Source: Beverwykella pulmonaria
Lineage: Eukaryota; Ascomycota; Dothideomycetes; Pleosporales; Melanommataceae
DNA: 64,000 nt
Direction: 5' to 3'
NCBI GenBank assembly: GCA_001599595.1
Contig: BCHH01000011.1
Location: 331,894 to 395,893 of the forward strand
The notes under the pieces are model-generated. The model was not told the DNA's origin and did not search any database. It saw only the letters and a list, made by a program, of their open reading frames with translations. Position numbers and translations under genes: made by a program. Positions 37,096 to 49,001 of this stretch are shown piece after piece (the first letter of the stretch is position 1; each line of letters opens with the position of its first letter).

Positions 37096-39185
37096 TCATC
37101 GCTTAGTGCTGTGATTGGAGTCAGCTTTCTTTCGTCCGAGCAAATAGGAACCACCGAAAAATTTACGTACATCAATATCCTCCCAACCACGACCCTTTAC
37201 GTTTTGGAGCTCTTCCATTGTCATGACATTGCCGGTCGTGACTGCAAATTTTCACATTAGCTCCAGTCCAAGCGAGGACAAGTAGTTGGAATGTTTCTAG
37301 ATGCACAGCAAGCGCCGATCCTTTGGCAACGACATGCATCGTGGGATGAAGAATGGGAAGTCTTACAGTAACCCGCCTGGATTTTGGCGTCGATCTCAAC
37401 GCGACTGTCCTCCGGAATCATCTCTTCAGGAATGGGGACGCGCTCGTGGATCGGGATACCTTGCTCGACAATGGCGTCGTGCTTCATGCTACGCCAACGT
37501 CAGTATGAGCACACCTCGTAAGACGGGGCTGGAGGAGGCGAGAGGGGAAGCAACGGCTGTAATTGAGAATGCGGGGCGTGGGCCGAGACTTACTTGGACA
37601 TGCTGAGCATCCTATCGATTTTGGTTATACCGAGCCAATGAAGGATCTGCGCGTGGTGTGACTATCAGCATACGGATCAACAGGCACGGAGAACGACTAG
37701 ATTCAGCCATGCATAGGTTGTGGGGGAGAAGAAAGACTCACGTCAGGCATCAGGGCCTGGAACCGCATATCCTTGACGCCAGCAATGTTCTCCGTTCTTT
37801 TGAAGTATTCACTAGCCCTATCTTCGCCTCTCTTTCGGGCGTTGTACACAAGGTACTTGGTAACCTCACCAAGAGCTCGACCCTCTTTCCGGAAGTAGAT
37901 GACAACACCGCTGCCACCTTTCTGGGCTTCCTTGACAGCTTCTTCTACACCAAAGATGAGATAGGGCCGGCAAGTGCAAATGTCGGAGCCAAAAACGTCA
38001 CTGCCATTGCATTCGTCGTGGACACGAAGAGCCAGACGCGAGTTGGGATCTGACATCTTTGCGGGGTCGCCAAAGATGTAAACGGTGAGTCCACCGATCG
38101 GGGGAAGGAAGAGCTTGATATCATGGCGAGTGATGAGCTCGGGGTAAGACCCCCCGGTCTCTTCGAAGAGAGATCGACGAAGGGTTCCTTCATCTAGCCG
38201 TGGATGTCAATCAATATATTCACCATGCAACTGCAATGAAGACTCACCGATCCCGAACCTCTCCGCCACTCCTGGGAGGTACCATACGGGCTCGACAGCA
38301 ACCTTGGTCACGGCAAGCTCTCCCGTATTATTCAAGCACACCTTGCCGTCAGGAACAAGACGTCCTGCCCTCACGCTAGCTTCCAGCTCAGGAAGTTTCA
38401 TGTGGGCTCGGGTGACAGCGATGGTCGGCCTGATTTCAATACCTTCCTTGTCCATGACGTCCTTGAACAACCAGGGAGCAAGGTGGCCAAGAGGGTCCAT
38501 GGCAACAATCTTCTTCTTGTCGCTCCATTGCGGAAAGGGGCCGATGTTCGCGGCAGGTTCAGTATTCGTGAAGTCTGCCTTGTGGTCTACGTCCAGGTTT
38601 TTGCTTGCAACGGCAAGAGCATGGTAGATGGAGTAGGAACCTCCATGAGCGCCGATGGCTAAACATTGGGGTTAACGTAGGGCAAACATAGCGTAGAGAA
38701 AAGAATTCAAAAACAAATTCAAAAACAAAACATAAACAAAACATACCATTGCGTCTTCGAATCGTATGTGGATGCCTGGATACGACAACGGGACCCCTCA
38801 CACTGAAATCCTTGTCACCCCATTGCATCGGCAGGGGATCAACGCCCGCTTGGCCGGGGTACGAGGTCAAAATAATCTTTGAAGTCTTTGAGACACTGGA
38901 TCGGCGAGGAGGATCATCAATATTGGCGGGCGGCTGCTCATACTGCTTACTAACGGCCTCTACGGTCGTGCCTTCCTCAGCCTTCTTTGGCTCTGTCTCA
39001 CCAGAAGCGTTGTGAGGGGCTTGATTCGCTGCCTCGTCCTTTAGCTGCTTCACTCCTGCCAACATGTTCACACGTCCGTTGATGAGGTCCACGGCAGATG
39101 CAAGCTGCGCGTTCTCCTGCCGCAGCGCCTTCATCCCGTCTAGGATCTCCTTGAGAAGCGCATCACTTGAGCTTTCGGCAGACAT
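37096..39185 (-). CDS. URC1: Urc1-type GTP cyclohydrolase II-like protein (uracil catabolism)
   Basis: Urc1 is needed for the URC pathway, by which some fungi and bacteria use uracil as nitrogen source. Six exons (38747-39185, 38248-38658, 37742-38193, 37594-37646, 37367-37488, 37096-37241) give 540 residues. The GTP cyclohydrolase II fold shows the zinc ligands in RVHDECNGSDVFGSDICTCR. The active-site block is RKEGRALGEVTKYLVYNARK, where riboflavin-pathway RibA enzymes have GRGIGL. RRGED-like KRGEDRASEYF follows. That replacement, plus an N-terminal domain of about 300 residues (SYPGQAGVDPLP, RPTIAVTRAHMKLPEL), is typical of Urc1 rather than Rib1. The last exon end is less certain: an alternative donor GTACGT lies after GWEDID. 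Confidence 0.85.
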
Positions 39186-39735
39186 TGTTTTGTTTTGAAA
39201 TGCTCTGACACAATGACAAAGAGAACACACTGGAAGCAGGAAACGGGCTAATGCGAACTCTCTGGATCCGTCACGGGCCGCTAGACAAAGAACCGCTGGC
39301 TGTTGGGGGTGGCTGAATGACTGGAGAAGGGTGACGGTGGATGCTGCGAGGTGATCCTAGAAGCAAATGCAAACCTAGACGGGAAGCTGGCGGCGTTGGC
39401 TTCTTATACGTGTGTCAAGCAGCCAAATTCAAGTTCGAGTGTGCGCTGGAAGAGGGGAGCGGAGAGACGATGGCTACAATGCCTATCGGTGCATGCTTAT
39501 CGTTGATTGGTGACGCATTGGGCAGCTGCAAGGGCGGTGTGTGCGGGCGTCTCCGCCTTTGCACGTCCCTCACCACATCCACCCTTCAAGGTTCGCCGTC
39601 CAAGGTTCACCACATGCACCGTCGCGCATCAACATTCACGCGGCACTCACGTAAATGAGCACCGCCCACCTGCGCTAGGCCCCTTTGCACCCGTGTGCAG
39701 TCCACGACCACTCCACCACCGCGACTCTCGGCACC
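39186..39735. other. Divergent promoter: URC1 and ELF1
   Basis: 550 bp between head-to-head genes. Nothing specific recognised. Confidence 0.5.
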
Positions 39736-40282
39736 ATGGTGTGTTTGCGCGACGTCCTGGTTTGAACATGCGCACTAACGAACTTCAGGGCAAACGCAAG
39801 AAAGCAACCAAAGTCCAGGGCCCAAAGCGGGTATGTGTCTTGTGCGCGCAACGCTCAGCACCATGGCTAACCAGGGCAACAGAAGGACAAGCTCCCCACG
39901 ACCTTCCAGTGCCTGTTCTGCAACCACGAGAACTCGGTATCCGTGTCCATCGAGAAGAAGTCCGGCGTCGGGAATCTGCAGTGCAAGGTCTGCGGCCAAA
40001 CGTTCCAAACCAACATCAACTGTACGTGGCAGCCTGGAATGGGAGATGCAGAAGGGGGCAACGCGCTGACACATGGTAGACCTCTCCGCCCCCGTCGATG
40101 TCTACGCAGACTGGATCGATGCTTGCGACGCGGTAGCAAAGGAAGCAGCGGGCGCCGCATCAGAGAGGCCACCACTCCGTGGTGGCGCATCCGCTAGGCC
40201 TGCTGCTACGGCTGCAGGAGGCGGAGGTGAGGACTTCATCGTCGAGGACGACCTAGACGCCGAGGGCGAGTACGACGAATGA
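39736..40282 (+). CDS. ELF1: Transcription elongation factor 1 (Elf1/ELOF1)
   Basis: A small zinc-binding factor that rides with RNA polymerase II, aiding transcription through chromatin and transcription-coupled repair. Four exons (39736-39738, 39789-39830, 39883-40021, 40080-40282) give 128 residues. The first exon is only the ATG: the intron starts directly after it. The protein opens MGKRKKATKVQGPKRK, then shows the four-cysteine zinc ribbon CLFCNHE and CKVCGQTFQTNINY, followed by LSAPVDVYADWIDACD. The tail is Gly/Ala-rich and ends acidic (EDDLDAEGEYDE), as in other fungal Elf1 proteins. Confidence 0.94.
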
Positions 40283-40699
40283 TCAAAATTGCTTTGCCGC
40301 ATCGTCTTTGTACAACAAGGGAGGCTTCACAGAGGATTGGGGTGGGTGGGATGCACGGCGTTTGGGAATACCAGGACTTCGGCGTAGATCTTGCACCAAA
40401 AGGATTCAATGGACAATATCATCATCATCGGCTCCTCTGGGTGTGGTGCTCTGTTCTTGCTGTCGGACCCTCTTATGGAAGGGAAAGCTAAGCTTTTTCT
40501 CATCCGAGGTTGCATGGATTGGTTTCCCCCTTTACATATATGCAGATGGTAGAAGGGACATGCCTTGTTGTAGGTAGCAAGGTGTAATATACTTCAACAT
40601 GTCACCACTGTAGGTCAAAAGTTCGAAGTCAGCTCAATCCAATAATTTGGCTTCCATTTATGAGCTGCATTCACGTGCTTCTGTGGTGATTGGGGGCAG
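40283..40699. other. Convergent 3' region between ELF1 and FUR1
   Basis: About 415 bp between the stops of two convergent genes. Nothing recognised apart from likely 3' untranslated regions. Confidence 0.5.
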
Positions 40700-41585
<886 letters not shown>

Positions 41586-42292
41586 CTTGTCCAAGGCACC
41601 TGTCCCGCTGAGGCTGATTGAATTTTGGAGGTTGAACTCAGATAGGTCCGAGAGAACTTGAACCGATCCACTGGGCCCTTCACTGTTCTCTTATATACGC
41701 CCGTCGAGAATCTGTCTCAGCGGGGTGGGTAGTGTGTGATGGGGTGCAGATTCTCGAGCCTGGCCTGAAGTGGATTGAGTTTGTGCCGCAGGCGAGGCGG
41801 TGGTGGGGTTAAGAGCCCAATGGATGCCAATGCTCACCTAGTGTCGAGCATGGACCTACATTCGCATACAGGAAGGTGAGAAGATAAGATGCGACCAGAG
41901 CAGTGAAAGAGATTCAGACGGGAGTTCCCCGGTGTCAGGCTCGTGACCATCGGCGGGCTCCATCAATCCCACCTGGGACGCCATCTCGTTTTCGGCGTTA
42001 GCGTCGCGTAGTGCGGTTGGCCCCTGCTTTGCGCCTCTTCGCCTGCACCCAGCCACACTTTGGCCGGCTTCGTCATCTCAATTGTTTGCTACGGAAGGTG
42101 CAACCGCCCGCCCTTCCACTTCACCACCGCGAACCACCGGGCCAAAACAATCCCCACAACCACACGCGTCTTCACTTTGTCTCACCCCGATGCGGCACAA
42201 ACACCTCCTCTCGGCTCACAGTCTCCCATAATTTGGATCGCCATGCGCGTCTGAGAGATTTTTCACGAACGAAATCGCGATTTTGAACACGC
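41586..42292. other. Divergent promoter: FUR1 and WAPL
   Basis: 707 bp between head-to-head genes. Short frames only. Confidence 0.5.
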
Positions 42293-45200
42293 ATGGCCAC
42301 GGCCATGTCCTCAGCTTTCACGACTGCCGACCGCCGCAAGCGCATAGCAACGTACGGGAGGAAGCCATCGCGACCTACCCCGAACATCGATTGGGCCGGC
42401 GACGACGCGCCTTCACCCGAACGGCCGCGAAAGCAGGCATTGCCTTCCAATGGCGCGCTGGCGAGGCCTGGAGGGGCCGCAGGCTTGAGAGCCGGTAGCA
42501 AACTGGGATCACTTGCGAACACGCGCACGAACCCAGTAAAGACACCCGCGACCGGTGATATCTTCGATGTACCCTCCGACGAAGAAATGGTGGCCCCACC
42601 CTCACCCCCGCGACCGAAGAAGCAGGCTCCGAAGCAAGCACTAAAGCAGGCCACGAAGCAGGCCAGAAAGCAGCTTCCAAGGCAAGCCGCAAAACAGTCA
42701 TCTACGGTTGACGAGTTCGATGTTCCATCCTCGGGCGATGAAGTAGTGCTACCAAAACAGCGACTAGGAAAGGCACCGCAACTACTGCGCAAATCCGAGC
42801 TCGCGCGCCCACTTGTAAATTCGTCCCAAAATTCGTCGAAACCAAGCCATGTTGAGACCGCACCGTCGGATGTTCTGCTTGCGCCTCCGGTACAACGAAC
42901 CAAGACCTCCCAGCATTCACAGAAGCCCAACAATAGTGGACAAGGGCAAGGACAAGTACAAGCGGTGAAGCGACCGGCTGTGAAACCAAAAGTTGCCTTG
43001 CGGGCGACGGATCCAGTATCCACTACCAAGTCACATAAGAAAGGAAAGAGCGCGTCTGCACTACCACCTAAGAAGTCTCCCGTGCTGCCACCATCAGATT
43101 TGGATATATTCGACGTTCCTTCATCTGAGGAAGATGTGCCTGTGCGAGCGCCGAGACGCCCTCGACCGGCTCCTCTGCTAACTCGAGCGAAAGCTCCCAT
43201 AATATCCCGAACTGCTGATGTGCCAGCTTCACCCCCTGGAAATGTGGAATCTGATGACTCGAACGCATCGAAGAAGCGGAAGAGACAAAACTCCATATCA
43301 TCTTCAACGGCAACCAAAGAGAGCCAACACGCTGAGAAAACCCGAGACGCAACTATGCCGCAGCGAAGTAAGAAATACCAGAAGCAGGAAGATTGTTTAT
43401 CTCCTGGACATCGCTCAACCGGACGAGCTCTGGCATCTAGAAATATGGAATCGAAAGAGCCCGTGATCAGTAAGCCAAAACGGACAAGAATGCGGGCACT
43501 CCCTGGGTCGTCAAGAGCTCCTATTGTGAAGGGACAGTCTTCGCCTGCAAAACTACATGGAATGCTCGCGGTGCGGCCGTTGTCGAAACCGTCGCCTGTA
43601 ATTGGACTGTCCGAAAATTTCATCGAGGACGATGTGACCATGTATGATATTGAGGATCCCACAACCCCTCATATTCGGTCGGCGAAAACGCCGGCCACCG
43701 GTTCGGTGACACCCCGCCAGAAGGCCATTTTCGACAATTTGCTGGACGATTCCTCGGCATCGAGTGCTCAAGGTATGCCCAGTATTTCAAGGTTGCGACT
43801 TACGGATCGTAGACCAGGACCTCTTCTTGCTGGATTGACGAAATCCTTCTCGGACATTCCCCAAACTACCTTTTCGCGGAAACCTAGGCTCATCGATACG
43901 CTTATACAGGCAGCATCCAGTTCTGATGGAGAGGACAGTGAGAGTGACGAGGAGGCAGAGGAGGATATCACAGAAATACCTAATGTTTCCGCTCCCGCGC
44001 TTTACACCAACCGTGGAAAGGGTGCATCCTCTGCTTGGGAGCCCGATGAAATGGACGTTGAGATGGAGGTGCCAGCCAATTCTCAAGCTTCCCAAAATAC
44101 TCTGCACTTGAATAACGGCACAAAAGTGACATATGCGAAGCAGCGATCATACATCGAGGAGAGCAATTTGGAAGATGGCCTACTTATGTCAATAGACTTC
44201 GATGACCTTCCAGGACTCGGCGGCTTTGGCGAGAATAAGAGGCCCCAGTCTGTTTCCGAAAGCGAAGATGACCCTGCGAGCCAAGTACGAGGTATCCACG
44301 AGCTCCGGAAACAGGGCCAGAACCAGAAGTTCGTGTTTGAGGCACAGAGCGCCATTGATGACATTTCGGGCAAAGCCGGCCTTGGAAACTCGTTACGACG
44401 AAGTGCGATGCTCGAGTTTTGCACAAAGATGGCAGATGAGAAATTCATTGAGCAGCTTCTCGACTCTGCTCTCGGACACCAATTCATTGGGAGCATAAAC
44501 TCAAAAGGCGAAGTCATTTTCGACTTTGCCGCAGTTGCAGCTGTTGCTCTGATCCTCAAGACAGAACCTGGGTATACCGTACTAGATCAGATCCATCAGT
44601 CCAAGATCATGGAAACCTTAACTAAGCTTCTAGATTCAAGTGCAGACATCAGCCGGATTGCAAAGGACAGGAAAATCAACCTATCGAGAATTGGACAAGA
44701 GGCAGTCGCTGGGCTTAGGTCAATCGTGCAAGACTCCTCAATGTGGGCACAGGAGAAGCCTGACAAGGTTTCACCTCAAATACTAGCCATGAAAACCTTG
44801 GAACTGCTGGTCTTGGCTCTCCGAAAAGCTGGTAGCACTGAGGGGCTCCTCGGTGAGGACGTCATTGGCAAGCTTCTCGACATTGCTTCTACCCCTTGCA
44901 ATCGTTTGAAAATTGGCAATGCAACGCCACAAGACTGTACGACCTTGACTCTCGCCTTCTCCATTATGGAGGCTGTGTCTGTGTCAAAGGAAAGGCAGGC
45001 CACGTGGTCAAATGATGTGGTGCAGCGGTTGGTGGAAATGATGCCGGTCTTCTTCGAGACTAGTGGGGCCTCACCGATCAAGCTAGCCATTCGACTATGC
45101 ATGAACCTCACCAACAACAAGCCAAAGGCTTGCGATGCATTTGCTGGGCCGGCTTTTGTCCAGCCCTTGGTGAGATCCATTAGTCGCAGATTCGCAATGC

Positions 45201-45725
45201 TGGCGGGTAACCTCGAGGAGGAGCAACGTAGCGAGTTGCTGGAGGGGCTGATCCTTAGCCAGGGTGCGATGATCAATCTTGCAGAGTTTAGCGACGAGGC
45301 AAGAGCGAGTGTCGTGGTCGGTGGTGATGAGCTGGTGGATGCGTTGGCGAGCATATTCCTGAAGGGATCCGAAAGGACTGCAGAGGTGCGTTTTGATAAC
45401 CCTGTTTCGTCTGGAATACTGCATTACTAACTCAAGACAGGCCGATTCTTTAGAAAAGTCACAGTCCAACGTACCGATAGGGTATCTCTCCGTCCTGCTA
45501 GGCAATTTATGTCTCAACGACGAGGTACGGTACAAGGTCCGCTCACGTCTTCCTGGACAAAAGATCGACATGCTCGTTGACAAGGTCCGGGAGTTTGTTC
45601 ACTTGAACGAAGTGGTCGACCGTAAAACGACTCAATTCCAGGGTGAGGAAGGCAGAGAGACTTGGCTTATCTATACCAAGCGGCTTCTGCTCGTCGGCGA
45701 GAGGTTGGAACAATTGGAGGCCTGA
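42293..45725 (+). CDS. WPL1: Wapl/Rad61 cohesin-release factor
   Basis: Wapl opens the Smc3-Scc1 gate to release cohesin from chromatin. Two exons (42293-45385, 45441-45725) give 1125 residues; the intron has a ctaac branch site. The C-terminal Wapl domain (about residue 650 onward) is marked by GIHELRKQGQNQKFVFEAQ and RRSAMLEFCTKMADEKF. HQFIGSINSKGEVIFDFAAV follows, then a helical-repeat body ending VHLNEVVDRKTTQFQGEEG. The first 600 residues are disordered, basic and Ser/Pro-rich. They contain a KQA-rich repeat and three copies of a D-x-FDVPS motif, at residues 89, 140 and 271. An ATG at 42305 is a possible alternative start. Confidence 0.93.
42618..42697 (+). repeat. Short in-frame repeat inside WAPL (KQA-rich)
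   Basis: About six degenerate units of roughly 12 bp, of the type AAGCAGGCCACG, encode the run KQAPKQALKQATKQARKQ and its continuation. The result is a strongly basic low-complexity segment in the disordered N-terminal part. Confidence 0.75.
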
Positions 45726-47005
45726 GCCGGCAGAGACGGGGTGTGGTTGTGCATGATTGCTTGTACAGCGTATGCAAGTATATTCTGAGCACTTGGAAAG
45801 TGTAATTCATTGGGGGTGTTTGCGTCACTAGAAGGCGTTTGGGTTTGTGGAACCATGACATTAGCTCAGATACCCCGGAATGCTCAGCATATTCCCCAGA
45901 CTAGGTTTCCCCGATTCTGGTACGAGCTACTAGGATAAAATGGCAAAAACGGTCAACGGCTTTACTTTAGCCTTTATGAGTGTTTGCATTTTTCGTTTGT
46001 TCCAAAGCTAGGGCAGAAGATGCAGATCCAGACCGAGTAGGCAGTTGGATGCACGATGGAGATTTGCCACGATCTGGCTAAATCAGGGTATACAGAATAT
46101 GCGTTTAGGGCTGAAGAGTACAGATCAAGCTTCCACATTCTCGGTAATGGTGACGCGGGGGGCTTGCATTCTGCCTACAATACTACACGACTCGTACGCC
46201 TGCTGCAGGATTCAAGAATTGCCTGCGTCCCTGACTTGCCGACGGAGCAGCGCTTTGCGAGATGCTTCTGGCGAGCTTCGATGCAGTAGCCCGGGGCCTG
46301 GCGCGCGGAGCCTGCATGCTTTGGGCGACGAGCAGGCGCGAGTGCGAAAAAGGTGTGAAGGGTACTTTGCGGTCGGGTAAAACTTTCGGGGACTCGGGCA
46401 GGATTCACGGCTTGGATGCATCGCCGGCGTGGCCGCAACGCCTCCTCCTGCTCTTTGTCTGGCGCTGCGTCGTTAGACGTTTGGTGTGCCCCACCCAAAA
46501 GAGGGTGTGTGCGTGCACGCAACAGAAGACGGTGTGTACTAGGTGGTGGTAGCGGCGCAGGCGAATCCCAAAGCATTCCCATTACTTGATGTCAATTCCC
46601 CCGAGCCCAACCACAGAGTGAACATTATATGGCTGCTGGCCCAGGGTCTTTGCGTGACGGCAGAGCTCAACGCGCTCGACACTTTTTCTTTACTTTTCTT
46701 CGACACTGCCCGCTCTACATCCCAGCCATCCTGGGAACTCGAAACCTGATACACGCACACCCGAATTCCTTCAGACCTCCAGAGCGCGCTTGGTCGGCCC
46801 AGTTGCTGTGCTCCTTACTCGAGTCCACCTACCGCTGACCGAGCTTGTGCCTAGCTAGTTGCCGTGGGAGACAAAAGTAGCAAGCGCAACCCAGGCATCA
46901 GCTTCTGCCAGGCCCATTGCTCCGGAATCCTCTCGACAATCCCTCCCAACCTCAAACCTGGCGAGCCGCTCCGCTACCTCCAGACCCTCCCACACAGCCA
47001 GCAAG
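45726..47005. other. Intergenic, no gene recognised
   Basis: About 1.3 kb between WAPL and the Rheb gene. Several overlapping short frames occur around 46175-46582 in GC-rich sequence but none has a recognisable domain. The right part should be the Rheb promoter and leader. Confidence 0.5.
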
Positions 47006-47884
47006 ATGCCGGCCCCGAAGCAGAGAAAGATTGCCATCGTGGGCAGCAGGTCCGTCGGTGAGTTGTCCTCGGTGCTTCTTGTACCTCGCAGCCTGCACTT
47101 GCGCTCTCTTCACGTGAAGCTCGCAAACTGATGCCAGGCGTGCAGGAAAGTCGAGTCTCACGGTTCAATTTGTCGACGGCCACTTTGTCGAGTCTTACTA
47201 TCCCACAATCGAAAATACTTTCAGCAAGATCATACGGTACAAGGGCCAGGACTTTGCGACGGAGATCATCGATACTGCAGGCCAGGTACTTTTTTCTTAC
47301 CCCCCCCGCATCCCCAGCTCCATGCTCGCCTGCCCCCAGCTCCACCACCCCGCCTTCACTGTGCGAGGTTCCCCTTCGACTCCTGACACTTTGTGCCTTG
47401 CGCGTGTGATTTTGAAGCTGAGCGTATGAGGATCCGCCGACTAACGACGGCGTGCCAAAGGATGAATACAGCATCCTCAATTCCAAGCACTTCATTGGCA
47501 TCCACGGCTACATCATAGTCTATTCGGTCAACAGCAAGCAGAGCTTTGAGATGGCCCGCATCATACGCGACAAGATTCTCAACCACCTTGTGAGTGCCCT
47601 GTGCCCCGATTCAATCATGAACGCTGACGCGAGGACCTTTGCAGGGCACCGAATGGGTTCCGCTCGTCATCGTGGGCAACAAGTCCGACCTACGACCGGA
47701 ACAGCGACAGGTCCAACCCGAGGAGGGTAAGGCGCTTGCCGAGGAGCTGAAGTGTGCGTGGACCGAGGCGAGTGCGCGATACAATGAGAACGTGCAGAAG
47801 GCCTTCGATCTCATGATCGCCGAAGTTGAGAAGAGTCAGAATCCTGGTGAGCCGACGGGCGGAAGCAAGTGTCATGTCATGTAG
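47006..47884 (+). CDS. RHB1: Rheb-type small GTPase (TOR activator)
   Basis: Rheb is a farnesylated Ras-family GTPase that activates TORC1 and affects basic amino acid uptake in fungi. Four exons (47006-47057, 47146-47285, 47461-47589, 47645-47884) give 186 residues. The G1 loop GSRSVGKSS has the arginine that replaces the Ras glycine, a Rheb hallmark. The effector loop is YPTIENTF, G3 is DTAGQ, G4 is NKSD, and the protein ends in the prenylation box CHVM. Introns split the G1 loop and follow DTAGQ. Confidence 0.96.
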
Positions 47885-49001
47885 ACCTTGACTAGCACGA
47901 GCTCCGCCGGTAAGAAACAGGGCTCAAAGAGACGGCCGAGAAGAAGCTCAACGGCTGTGTCACGTCATAACGAGAACATGGAGCGTGGAACGCGAAGCAA
48001 GACTTATCCTTTGTGCTAGCTGATCGAAATATTTTAGACGGGCATAGATGACGGTAACGGCTTGGAGGTATTTTATGGACGCGGGTTGGAACCTCTCTTG
48101 GAGGCGTAATGGTGTCCAGGCCGAGGTATAATGGGAATCTCTTTGGTCTACAATTTGGGTCATGGGTTACATTCTTATATTCCACTCGCGGGGTTTCCCC
48201 TTCATTCTACATAGATGTGTACTGGGTTAGGATATGAAGACGAACAAGACTGCTTCTACCAACACCTGTCACCCATAACACTTGGAACTATGTGTGACTT
48301 TGGCGCATACAAGGAGACATTGGAGTGCTCAATGGCCTTTTGCAGAGATGCCCTGGAGCCGAAAAGTGTGGTATTCCTTCCTTCGTAGCGTTCAATTGCG
48401 CATATTGAGACTCTCTTCCGTACCTTCGTATCGCTTGTAGCCCCGCCTACTCGTGCTTTGCCCGAGCTAGATTAGGAAGCTCTGAAGCTATGACAACGAA
48501 GTTGCAGTCTTCAACGCTTTCACGTGCCTTTGTGCTCCCTGCCCGTCTGGGAAATAGGAAGCAAAGCTGCGACGCTCGGGGGGTGTTGCGACGAGCGAGA
48601 TTTGCTTTTTTCGCATGTCCCTTTTCGGACAGCCGTGCATTGATTTGTTGCTAGCCAAGCCATCTACCGCTACTACTATGATAGAGAGAGAGAGTACGCG
48701 GAAGAAAATTGTTCGGGTCTCTTAGGCGGATATACCATGGCTGTAAAGAGCAATGGGAAGACTCCACTTTTTTGGAGGAGTTCGCAGAGCAAAATGCCTT
48801 GAAGAGGACGGCGAATCAATGCTGTGAATCTATTTGTGCTTGGCGCACCGCCACACCTACCCCGCCATCGAAGACACAAGCGCGGTGCCTGACTCAAGCG
48901 ACGAGTTTGGACACCACCGTTCCATTTATGAGTCTTCAAAACAATCCTATACACAGCTTTCCTCAATTCCCTCCCACGAACCACTGAACAACCGCAACAC
49001 C
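47885..49001. other. Intergenic: 3' of Rheb and promoter of SES1
   Basis: About 1.1 kb. A GA-rich run (agagagagag) lies near 48684-48694 and a TGACTCA site at 48890-48896. No gene recognised. Confidence 0.55.
48890..48896 (+). promoter_or_regulatory. TGACTCA site (Gcn4/CpcA-type) upstream of seryl-tRNA synthetase
   Basis: An exact TGACTCA ends 105 bp upstream of the start codon of the synthetase gene, on the same strand. Aminoacyl-tRNA synthetase genes are known members of the Gcn4/CpcA response, so a role is plausible. Proof would need binding data. Confidence 0.5.

Noticed and set aside
42172..43662. 496-codon minus-strand frame opposite WAPL
   Set aside because: It mirrors the low-complexity WAPL N-terminus (Ser/Cys/Phe-rich, no motif) and is explained by codon bias on the other strand.
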